From positions 2,046,001 through 2,110,000 of the forward strand of contig CP114123.1 of the NCBI GenBank assembly GCA_029959195.1: DNA of 64,000 nucleotides, written 5' to 3'. The notes under the pieces are model-generated. The model had not been told where the DNA came from and did not search any database. It saw only the letters and a list, made by a program, of their open reading frames with translations. The DNA is from Dictyophora rubrovolvata. Its lineage: Eukaryota > Basidiomycota > Agaricomycetes > Phallales > Phallaceae. A program made the translations under genes and the position numbers. The first letter of the stretch is position 1, and each line of letters begins with the position of its first letter. Below are positions 22,433 through 32,412 of the stretch, one piece after another.

Positions 22433-22537
22433 TAGCCTCGAGGCCAGGCCGTGTGACAGCGTTTCCCAGCCCTTTTTGGAAGGCCTGGTATATTCCAAAA
22501 AGGGCCGGGGAGTCAGCGTCGCACGGCCTCGAGGCTA
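22433..22537. repeat. Foldback element / long inverted repeat
   Basis: Outer arms TAGCCTCGAGGCC (22433-22445) and GGCCTCGAGGCTA (22525-22537) are exact inverted repeats. The pairing continues inward through CCGTG-GAC-GC and an AGCCCTTTTTGGAA / TTCCAAAAAGGGCC pair with a loop of only a few bases at about 22486-22492. The whole 105 bases can fold into one imperfect hairpin. It is GC-rich in AT-rich surroundings and starts a few bases after the stop at 22427. A MITE or a structured terminator are the main readings. Confidence 0.8.
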
Positions 22538-22543
22538 CGTAGT

Positions 22544-24027
22544 AATTTCCGAGTAATTATATCATTTCGGATCATTTTTTCATTTTATTCTATTAGGATT
22601 AGTTGTTTGAACTTATCGGCTTGCATTAGCTTGCATTGTCCTGTTCAAAAGGACTTATGTAGCCTTGGCAGTACATCGTACCGAAAAAAGATGCGCTGCC
22701 AAGGAAATTAATGAAGCCTCGCGAGGTCGCCTATTCGCATTCATTAATAAAACAAAGCAATTCGAGAAGCCATGTGAAACAATCAACAAACCCCAAAGTA
22801 AAATGGAGTCAAGGGAATCATATGAGAGTAAGCCAGGAGATGCATGCAGGACAGGACAGGAGACGAAACAATGCGTAAACTTAATCCCTAAACTCGAACG
22901 GGAACACGACACCACGAGCAAAGAACTCAAAATGAAAGAACGCGGACAAAAAAATAGGCTTCTTGCGAAGTCGGAACTGACGGCGCGAGCAACTGGAGGG
23001 AGACCGCACGACTCCGAGTCGGAAGACACAGTACCAGGCCAACACCAGGACAGCGTACATATAGTTATAGTAGAACAACTATAGCGTAAGAACTAAAGGC
23101 GTCTGGAGCCATGCGTGCACACGTACTACTGTCAGCTCGAAGTTACAAGTACACATTCACATAAATAGAGACATGTACAAACAAATGACTCGTGGAAAGC
23201 AATACCAGCTTGCTGCCAGTGCGTAGAAGGGAATATGTCGTTAGACCAAGTTTCCGGACTCCCTGCAATCTTTCCTTTCTCTTTTCGCACCTGTCAGTTG
23301 TGAATGAAAAATAGAATAAAACGTACGGTTCAACCTTGTATATTAAACCAGACGGAACGGCCTATCAGTTTCCATGTCGCAAAAATCCTAACGCCCTAAT
23401 TTTTTTTCAAAAAAAAAGAAACAAAACAAAATAAAGCTTATCAGAGCCGCGTTAGGATTTTTGAGACGCACGCTCACGCATTCATTCTTGATATGCCATG
23501 GCGCCGTAATCAATTATGGCATGCCCTCATTGGATTATTCTTTTCAATAAAAAGAGAATCGTGATATCATTGGTGTGTTGTATGATATACTTGCCAAATA
23601 AATTGGAATTTGAAACAAGCATCTGTATGAAAGCCGCAATGTCAGCAATACTATTTTTACTATGACAGCAGACACATGTTCCTCCAATGTTCAGAAAATT
23701 TGCTTTTAGAAACCAGGATGCCTCCTACGCCCTTTCCATCTGGGATTGAATTTAATTGTGTTTGGGATTCAAGAATGTGTTTGATTTACCTTCGGCGGGA
23801 TGCCATGTCGATTTGAATAGCGGTCAGCGATTGCCACCCGCGAACGCAATCATCGTGCTGTTGCAAACTTTATCGATCCCATCTAAACATGAGGAGTAGG
23901 TATGGTTGTAATAAGCGGTGTGGTTGCCAAGATGATAAATAGCGTGTGCTGCTTTCACCAGCCTCACGAAAAATTTAGAGTCCAACCCACACTTTCTCGC
24001 ACAAATCGCTGAACATTTCCTTCTCGC
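22544..24027. other. Intergenic with a small MITE
   Basis: A 139-codon plus frame (22665-23084) and a 124-codon minus frame (23029-22655) overlap fully. The plus frame has no ATG at its listed start and neither has a motif, so I call no gene. A MITE at 23374-23471 is listed separately. Confidence 0.4.
23374..23471. mobile_element. Short MITE related to the 9961-10719 element
   Basis: Starts TGTCGCAAAAATCCTAACGC and ends GCGTTAGGATTTTTGAGACGC, inverted repeats with two or three mismatches around an A/T-rich centre. The outer 13 bases match the inverted repeat of the transposon at 9961-10719, so both belong to one family. Confidence 0.8.
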
Positions 24028-24615
24028 ATGAACTCCTTAGACATTACACTGGTTCGTAATCTAGACACTCTCCCTACATCAAAAATATTGAATCAGACAA
24101 CGTAGAATCATTCAGTTCTCAAGAAAGATGATTTTACCAATCATGACTCTCTTGAGCCATGGATTTACGAATTTAGATACGAATCTAGATGGGGACCAAT
24201 CAGTATCTTTGCATGTGGATTCCCCCATTGTCACTCTGCTTACAGAGCTTTTGACCGAAACGACCTGGTACTGCATATTCAGGCGATACATTTAAAAATG
24301 TTCAACCCGAACTCGAACAAGAAATATGTCTGCCTATGGTTAGTGGTCAGGCTTAATGAGTTTTACATTGTGCCTACCTTGTCTCTTTCGAGTAGCGAAA
24401 CGGAGTTTACTGAACGTCAAGAAGGCAATCGTCACGTCATCAGTAAGCTATTAGGCCCACGCTTCGGGTGTGGTTGCTGGTACGTCCGTTGCTTCGACTG
24501 CGTGAACGTTTTGCTGAAAAAGTACGCCAGTCCCAAACGTTTCGCCAGGAAGGATGCATTAAGAGCGCACGAACGGGCGGTCCATAATCTTCTGTCAACA
24601 AAGACCACTGCTTAA
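24028..24615 (+). CDS. Two-finger C2H2 zinc-finger protein, member 2
   Basis: Four exons: 24028-24051, 24124-24338, 24396-24479, 24531-24615; 135 residues. The first three exon lengths (24, 215, 84) equal those of member 1. Finger 1 is CGFPHC...HIQAIH with x14 spacing. Finger 2 is CGCCPKRFARKDALRAH ERAVH, C-x2-C-x12-H-x4-H, with the second Cys codon split TG/T by intron 3. The C-terminus is seven residues longer than in member 1 (ending STKTTA). Intron 2 uses the second of two adjacent AG sites. Function inferred as nucleic-acid binding only. Its downstream flank X is duplicated at 7109-7769. Confidence 0.85.
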
Positions 24616-25440
24616 ACGAGATGTCTGTGTGCCTTACTATGTCAATATGTCTGTATGCCTATAATGCCAATATGTTCGTATGACTACTATGCCAATATGT
24701 CAATAAAGTCTCCTCAACGCGAGAAAGTATTTTGAAAGACACGTACGTCGTGGACAACAAGCAGCTAGGCCTGCCTAGGCATTGGCATCACCTGGGGTTT
24801 CAATGGAGCTTACGATAATAAAGTTTATCGTTTAGAGAAATCATGCGTGGTCTCTGCGTATCAATATTTCAACCCCCCATCGAGAACTGGATCGAAGAAA
24901 CGGGAGTAGGCCAAAAGAAAACCACTGGGATTTTGAATTTTCTTCATGTGTCAGTTAGTACGTCGTGAGAGCGCGAGCGCTCTAACCAAATTTGATCAAA
25001 CAGCGACTAGCAAAGGCTCATCAGTGCATCAGCCTTATATGGGGTCTGGTAAACTCGGAGCAAACGATATGAATCTATCCGGGTCTGTTGACGTCGCAAT
25101 GAACCTGTGGACACCTGTGGGCACACCGGCACCACCGGCAGTCGGCCTTGGTCTAAGGCCCTTCACTCTCGTAACCTCGTTGTTGCGACGCTGCAGTTTT
25201 ACGTTGAACCTCTACGATGACGAGGACCGGGGACTGGTCTCTGAAGCTTTCGTGAGACTCGCCGTAGCTGTTTCTGAATAAATGGAAAAGGAGAGCTTCG
25301 CTTCAAGACTCAAGAGGAGCCTGGACCTTTCCGCGTCCTCGCAATTTTTTCCTTTTTCTTGACATAACGAGCCAAGATTGACGACTTCAGCCAAACTTAT
25401 AGGATTGTGCGGCCTTACTAGCCGGTTTTCTCTTTGTGGG
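24616..25440. repeat. Repeat X, copy 1
   Basis: Duplicated at 7109-7769. The plus frame 24946-25281 (111 codons, ending VRLAVAVSE) is open here but broken in the other copy, and the antisense is similarly open. There is no recognised motif. Confidence 0.45.
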
Positions 25441-25795
25441 CCCGCTTACGCATTATTCCTTCCCAAAAGGTTTATTACCGACGCCACAAGCACGTGTAAT
25501 TCGTTGATCAACACTGCTTGAATCGAATAAAATGGAATAGATGCGCTCGAATCGCGACTACACTTAGAGAAGAAGGCGAGAGCAGATCCCGGATAGCGGC
25601 CATCTTTACGTGCGGACCCTGTGATACTAACCAAGACCGAGACCCGTGTCAATCCATACCGTCTAGCATAGTCGATCATGGCCGGTCCCTTGTTCAAACT
25701 GATAATATCAACCCTTCGCTTTAATTATACAAATAACTGCCTTATTTTGAGTCTCAAGGGTCGGTTTGTTCAGTCCCGAAGGGGAAAAAGTGATT

Positions 25796-25877
25796 TCCAT
25801 GACGGGGAATCGAACCCCGAGCTGCTGTGGAGCTGACAAATGAAAGACAGCGATGTTAGCCATTACACCATCATGGA
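25796..25877 (-). tRNA. tRNA-Glu(UUC) with an 11-base intron
   Basis: Minus strand. Acceptor stem TCCATGA pairs with TCATGGA. T arm is CGGGG-TTCGATT-CCCCG. Anticodon stem is GCTGT/ACAGC. The anticodon loop CTTTCA is followed by TTTGTCAGCTC and then C: removing those 11 bases after position 37 gives the normal 7-base loop CTTTCAC with anticodon TTC. Mature length is about 71 bases before CCA. Box A and box B are inside the gene (TGGTGTAATGG, GGTTCGATTC). Confidence 0.92.
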
Positions 25878-25948
25878 CTGTGTCACGCTTTCTCTTATCA
25901 ATCAGTTTAAGTCTCGTCCACGTCTACCGTCACCGCGTGACTACGAAC

Positions 25949-27397
25949 ATGCCTTTCTCACTCTCCCATCTCTTTCAGCTTTCTTCGAAAAAACGACAAG
26001 AAGTTCTCTCCTTATACGAAAGAATTTATGCATCAGAAACAGAAAGTAACTTTCGTTTTATTTCCTTATTACTCGGAACAAGATCCAAGTACGTTTTAAC
26101 CGAGGCTGACAGACTCGACGACGGCGACAAAAATCCAGACTCGGACTACGCTTTCCTCTCCGACATAGGCCAATACGCTGAGATAGCGCATGGATCTATC
26201 TCTCCGACCTTCGTATATCAAAACGTCGACGAATTGTGTCAGCCCGGTTTCCCGTTAGACGACTATAAAGCCTTGCGGAACGATAAAGCCGTACTCGTTC
26301 ATAGCTTTAGAGGGAATGTTGCCGCTGTTCAAGGTTATGTTGCGTTTCGTCCGCACTCTAAACAGCTTGTTTTAGCGTTTTCTGGGACATCTAATCTGAG
26401 TCAAGCCTTAAGAGATGTCCAAGCTTACAAGGTTGCCTACCGTCAAGACAAATCTGCGTCGTCGATGGTGCACCTCGGCTTCTGGAGCATGTACTGTGGA
26501 ATTAAGCATAAAGCTTTGGAGGCGCTCCAATTAGGATTTGCGCAACATTCCGGGCGTGTGACTAGCTTGGTTTTAACGGGACACAGTATGGGAGCAACGC
26601 TGTGTTATCTTTTGGCTTTGGACCTTATGACTAGCGCTGGCGCCGACGCCTTCAATGATCGCAATTATAGCGCAGCCCGTTCCATTCCCTCAGGCATACC
26701 TCTTATAGTAGTCCTATTTGGCTCGCCTAGACTAGGCGACAATGGCCTTGTTCAATTTTGGAGACAGTCCATCCGTCAATACCGACATCGCTTTGGACAA
26801 GAAAGTTTTCGTGAATATTCTATCAAAGCGTACAATGATGGTAAGTCACAATGTGTGGCATGTCTGTATTGATCGTATTTATGCATCGATCTGCTCATCA
26901 TCTTTCTCCTTTTTTCCATAGGTGTTCACGTCCTCCCACCATGTTGGATGGGCTATCAACATCTAACTGATTCTCCTCTATATCTCTACCACGGACATCT
27001 CTACAAAATACCTTCAACACAGCGTGAATACGGTGTATTCACCGTAATCGAATCTCAAGCACAGGACCAAGGCTGGAATTCTCAATCTCATTCTCACGAT
27101 ATGCAAAAAATGACAGCATCTGTCAATCACACGTCACCGCTAGCAGCACTGACAGTCTTGACAACATCATCACCGCCACCATCACATTCCGTACCTCACA
27201 TTGACCGTCTTATCTGGCCTCGCGGCGGACACAATTACTACTTCAGAGACATGGAGAATCTCCAACGCAGAATAAAATGGCTCGAGCTTGAATTGCTCGG
27301 CGAACAGAATTGGCGAGAGCGGTATAAACTTCGGTTAAAGATGTGGGAAGCCAAGTGGGGGCATCCCGTTGTTCAATTTGAAACAGCCAAAAATTGA
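25949..27397 (+). CDS. Class 3 (alpha/beta-fold) lipase
   Basis: Two exons, 25949-26840 and 26922-27397, spliced in phase (GTAAGT...CATAG); 455 residues. GHSMG with the nucleophile at about Ser213; LFGSPRLGD; YNDGVHVLPP holding the probable catalytic Asp297, whose neighbouring codon is split by the intron; His in GYQHL or in PRGGHNYYF. I chose the ATG at 25949 because an in-frame ATG at 25853 lies inside the tRNA-Glu gene. The C-terminal part adds a Ser/His/Pro-rich linker and a helical Trp/Arg-rich tail. No signal peptide is seen, so probably intracellular, acting on acylglycerols or similar esters. Confidence 0.9.
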
Positions 27398-28658
27398 ACG
27401 ATTAACCATGAGATTGCGAATTCTGAGTGTTTGATTGGACGAGTGGCCGGGTGAAGAATTGAAGCGCGAATTATCAGTGTTTGAAGGGACCAGTTAGAAG
27501 GGGTTCAGACCTCTTCTTTCTGTCCTTTTTTCACAATCTCTCTCACGCCTGGCATGCACTGCACGGACAGTATCAGTCTTTGACCCTTTATCAGCCCCTC
27601 GTGCCTGAAACGCGACGTATATACTTTCAAACACGACATCTACATAAATTTGATCTTATCAGCAAAGCCCCGGAATACGCGCCACAGCGGTATAGTGGTT
27701 TATATCTAGCCTGTTCTTAATGAAATAGTTGTAATAATCTCAGTTATCCTAGTCATCTCTCTCTCTTACTTGCAACATTTTAATACAATCTCATTTTCAA
27801 CACATTCACAACGAACGGCCCCAATTTATGTGCCAACGCGTCAATCGCGGCATTTCCCACGGCACCATTCAAGTCAATGGGTAAACGTCAATCATTTCCG
27901 AACTTGCGAACATCTTTCAGAACCATTTCTCGTATCTGTTTCGACCTTACGTCTGTCAATTACAAAGAATTGGATTGTTCTACAGGGGTCTGCCGATTCG
28001 TGCCGAACCAGACATTGTTTTGAGATTACCCACCAGATGGGATCTTTTCTTCTCTCAACCCGACTATAGAGTCTGTAAAGAGTGGTTTTTCACCGTTTCA
28101 ATAATGGCAAGCCAACTGTTCATTCCCGAATTTCTTTCAGGATCACAAAATGCTAAATATATCTTTCAAGAACTCACGCAGCCTTCTCGTTGAAAGCGAA
28201 CGCAGACCGAGACTGATGTATGATGGATCGCCCTTAATTCTGACAGTTCTCAATGGACCTTTTGTATCTTCAGGAGAACCATCAAGGCATCGGTGTATCG
28301 GCAAGAGAAAAGGACCATATCCATCCAGTGATTTTGCGATCGAAGCAAACAGAAAGAGGGTGACCAAAAGTCGGGAGTCCAATTGAAGGAGCTAATCGCT
28401 TGGCATCCGCAAGGTATTAATGTTATGCCATGCTATCACGCACCGTGCGTACCTCTATATTTTTATATTTCTCAGGATGGCGTTATTACAAAAACACGCC
28501 GGCCACCTTTGCCCTCTTTCCCTTTAAAACAATTCTTGGTCCATATAGATTTGCAATCAATCCTCTAATCCTAGTGCGAGGTGCGACTTCATCGTCTCAT
28601 TAACCCGGCTTCCCGCGACACTCTTTGGTTGTTCATCCAAACGTTCACCCATCTCACG
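27398..28658. other. Intergenic, nothing recognised
   Basis: Several short frames without motifs. It includes the 3' region of the lipase and the promoter of the GH16 gene. Confidence 0.5.
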
Positions 28659-30160
28659 ATGCCATCGCTAGGCGCTTTGGCCCTATTCGCCGCCCTCGTC
28701 CTACCATCAACCGCCGCCCACAACATTTACCAGCTCAACACCGAATACGCAGGACCAACTTTCTTCGAGAACTGGGGATACTTCGACAACTGTAATTAAC
28801 ACCCTCCTTTGATTTTTCTCTCTCTTGTCTTTACTTCACCACTAATCACAAACCTCAATCAGTCGACAATCTCACTGGCGGTTCAGCAATATACGTCTCT
28901 GAACAAGTAGGCGCCTCCGAAAAGCTCACATTCGTCAACGAAGCCGGCAATGCAATCGTCAAAGTCGACAATAGTACTAAACTGGCCGATGGTAAATTTC
29001 GGAATACAGTCCGAATTCAAACGAATGCGTTGCACGGTCTAGGGAGTCTTTGGGTAGCAGATATGTTGCATGTTCCTTATGGGTGCAGGTGAGTTGGTTG
29101 TTTCTGTATAAGTTGGTTTTGGTTATTTAAGGGGGTCCGACGCATTATAGTGTATGGCCAGCGTGGTGGAGTAGTGCTCCCAATTGGCCTGCTAGTGGAG
29201 AAATTGACACATTTGAATATGTCAATTTAATGCCAAATAACCAAATGGCTTTGCACACTCTTCCGGTACGTTCTGTATCCGACCCTTCATATATATTCAT
29301 GCATTAACAATTAATGTACTGAAACATGTAGGGTTGCACACTCGATGAATCTCCAAGCAACAAATTCACCGGTCTCGCCAATTCGACAGATTGCTCCTTC
29401 GAGAACAATTCGAACCAAGGATGTGTCATTCAGAACCCCAATACTACTAGCTATGGCGAAGGTTTTGCAAGTGCAGGTGGAGGAGTGTTTGTTACCGAGT
29501 TTGGGGTTGACGGTGTCTCGATTTGGTTTTTCACTGTAAGTGAGAAATTACTTATTTCATTCGTGTTTTTTTATCTTCTTTTTTCGTAGCGTTCCAAAAT
29601 ACCTGCGACATTGCAGAATGGCACTGGAGATATTAATACAACAATGCTAGGCACCCCGTTGGGAAATTGGCCCGCGTCGACATGTAATCTGTCCTTTATC
29701 GAACCTCAACATCTTACCTTGAACATCGATTTATGCGGTATGTCACTCAACTCTCATCTTGCTTTCAAATTACTCATGTATCCTACGCATCACACAGGCT
29801 CTTTGTAAGTGTCAAACTCAACCAAATCCTATTGATTTCTAAACATAATTCATTCAAAACAGCGCGGGCAACCCAACAATATTTGCTCAAACATGCAGCG
29901 GTAGCTGCTACCTGGACTACGTCATCGGTCCACCCTCAACATACGATAACGCCTATTTCGAAATAAAGAGTATAAGAACGTATCACGATCCCGCTTTTCC
30001 AGAAGCTATTTTCAATCCACCGCCCCCGAACATTTCACAAGATGCTGCGCCTGTATTTACCGGTCAACCTTTTGCTGGTGCACGCGGGAATTTTGATATT
30101 GGTTGGAGTTTGGTTTTGAGCTCGGGATTATTTGTGGTATTGGCTTTGGGTGCCATGTAA
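28659..30160 (+). CDS. GH16 beta-glucanase, secreted, membrane-tailed (copy A)
   Basis: Seven exons: 28659-28791, 28863-29088, 29151-29265, 29332-29535, 29590-29737, 29798-29804, 29863-30160; 376 residues. Signal peptide [20 protein letters not shown]. Catalytic GEIDTFE in exon 3, preceded by VWPAWW. Exon 6 is a 7-base microexon (GCTCTTT) needed to read [15 protein letters not shown]. The C-terminus ends in a hydrophobic segment ([18 protein letters not shown]) without the Ser-rich linker of copies B and C. Role by family: hydrolysis of beta-1,3(4)-glucans outside the cell. Confidence 0.92.
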
Positions 30161-30516
30161 GTATTTTGTTGTGGTATAGAATATGCGTTTTACTTGATTT
30201 TTAGTGAGGGTTTGTTATGAACGAATGATCGTGCTGTTTGGAGCTATTTTTAGAGATGTCATTCTTCATGTATTTCATTCTTATCTATATATCACCAAAA
30301 GTAGAACGTTAACTTACACATCTTTGGCACGTACGGACTTTTTTCTGCATTCATTATCATTATGTATATCACTCTGTTTTAAATTCTGGGCGTACCTAGT
30401 TCTTAAATTCATAAACACATGTTAAAACCATTTTAAGCTGTGGGAGAAATCTGTTTGTTTTCTATGTACATGCCAAAAACCAGGCGAAATAGGGTTTAGA
30501 CAACTTTTGTCATATT
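30161..30516. other. Convergent 3' region
   Basis: Lies between the ends of GH16 copy A and the GH5 gene. No gene is seen. Confidence 0.7.
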
Positions 30517-32412
30517 TTAATTGCCTTTGAAGGCCGGAACCATGGCTTGGGCAACAAGTGGTGTATCAGACCAGGTTCCATTAGTCTCAACAGGGGTCAA
30601 ATCGAGTGTATACCCAGCCATGAAAGAACCAGCAGCCCATGCAGTCCATCCCAGGTACACTATCAAACCAGAAAAACCAGTCACTTTGCAAGGCCCCCCC
30701 CAAAAAAATAATGATTAGCACGCACCGTCACTATTCTCATTCAAAAATGCAAGCTGTTGCCCGATATCAGTAATACAATCATTGCCTGAACCACCCCCGA
30801 ATTCAGTGTTAAGAACAAGTCGTTGATGACCTCGAGCATAATCAGCCAAGGGAGCAAATGCGTCGTCGATGTTGTTTGTAACGCATTCGGAGTGCGTCCC
30901 GCTATTGTCTTCGTCGCTGTATTTGTGAACTTCCAAGATGAGATTGTCCGTTGATCCTGCAGGAGGTGTTTAGTTTAGATAGGAGGGGCAAGGCGTCAAA
31001 CGTCAAATTGCTAACCATCGGGGTTGGTAACATTGATGAGGGCATCGGCACTCCCATCTGAGATATATGTTGCAGCAGATGTCCAGTCATTCCCTGGAAG
31101 TAAGATCATTTGGGTTGTTGCTCCTGCTTCACGGATGGCTGTGACGGCAGCTTGGACTGTCTCTGCCCAAAGAGCAATGCTAGGAACTGCCCATCGTTAG
31201 TGATTTATGTAACCATTACAGTAGGTAATACTGCTCACTATCGTGCGGTTCGTTCCTTTATTTTTTGTCCAAGTAAATCGCGAAATCAAAAATCGCGTAG
31301 CGTAACTTACATGGTACCGAATATAATCTGAGAAAGAGTTGAGCATAATAAATCCGAGAACTCAATCCTCAGTGGTGAGACGTACACGATCCTCGTCTTT
31401 ATAATACGTAGCCAGTTGAGACCAAAGATCAGCGAACTAGTCAAAATTTAGCTCTATATTGAAAATCATGGTAGTGATCATCAACTTACTTGTTCGTTAG
31501 TGGGTCCACCTTGTCCGATGATCTCACCGTCCCATCGGGCATAGCTGAGTACTCAATACATCGCTGAGCATGATTACCAGAAAAAAAATCTTACTTATGA
31601 ATATCTGACAATAAAGATCCGTCATTGACCCCTTCTCGAAGCTCGCGGATATATTTGACTTACCAATGATGCAGAAAGAGCCAGTTGCCAGGCAATCTTG
31701 AACAAGAATATCGTAAACGGAGAAAGTGTCGTTGTACAATGGACCGCCAAGTACACCATTAACTAGGTATCTTTTAAAAAACTATCAGAAACATTTCCAA
31801 AAACGAATAGGGAGGATGAGCAGCTCACTGCCAGCCGACAGGTAATCGGAAAAGATTGAACCCGTCGTCGTTGACAAAGTGTTCCATTTGACCTTTGCCA
31901 TCAGGACCATAGTATTGGACCAAAGGAGGATAAGCACCAGAGACGGTGCATGTTCCCTATGGCGTTATGTCAGTTTTGATTGTTGAAATGGGCGAAAGTA
32001 TCAATACATCAGTTTGACAACCGAAATCAAATCCAGCAATGTCTACGATTCATCGTCATCATAAAATATTGCAGATGTCAGCCAAAATATATAACTTACT
32101 GACACCACCGAATTTCACTTTGCCTGAGCCTGGAGCAGGGGTGGTCGTCGGCATGTAACTCGCTGAACTAGTTGGCGTAGCACCAGGAACGCATTGCCTG
32201 AAAAATGACATAATGAGATGGAGCAGCAACGTCAACTAACAAGAAACTTACGAATAATAAGCATTTGTTTCCACACAAGCAGATCCTGAAGCACAAGTTG
32301 TAGGTCCAGTCCATCCGGTTCCACCGCATTGACCCCATGCGGGTGCGGGTGTTTGCGTCTGGGCGGAGACAAGAGAAGAAGCCAATAGTAATCCTGATAA
32401 TATCGCTTTCAT
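30517..32412 (-). CDS. GH5 endoglucanase with N-terminal CBM1
   Basis: Thirteen exons on the minus strand: 32412-32252, 32197-32100, 32042-32008, 31956-31829, 31770-31664, 31604-31595, 31544-31490, 31436-31386, 31327-31311, 31255-31239, 31186-31016, 30956-30726, 30659-30517; 407 residues, every junction in phase. Signal peptide ([18 protein letters not shown]), CBM1 cellulose-binding fold ([15 protein letters not shown]...YYSQC), Ser/Thr/Pro linker, then a GH5 subfamily-5-like catalytic domain: LPVGWQ, DIHNYARW, NEP with acid/base Glu223, and nucleophile Glu335 in NTEFGGG. It cleaves internal beta-1,4 bonds of cellulose extracellularly. Three exons are 10 or 17 bases long. Confidence 0.95.

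Noticed and set aside
22655-23084. Overlapping 139-codon plus and 124-codon minus frames
   Set aside because: The plus frame starts with TTG, both lack motifs, and no splice partners or duplicates support either.
24946-25281. 111-codon plus-strand frame in repeat X
   Set aside because: The duplicate at 7330-7640 breaks it with stops, and the antisense is equally open; no motif.
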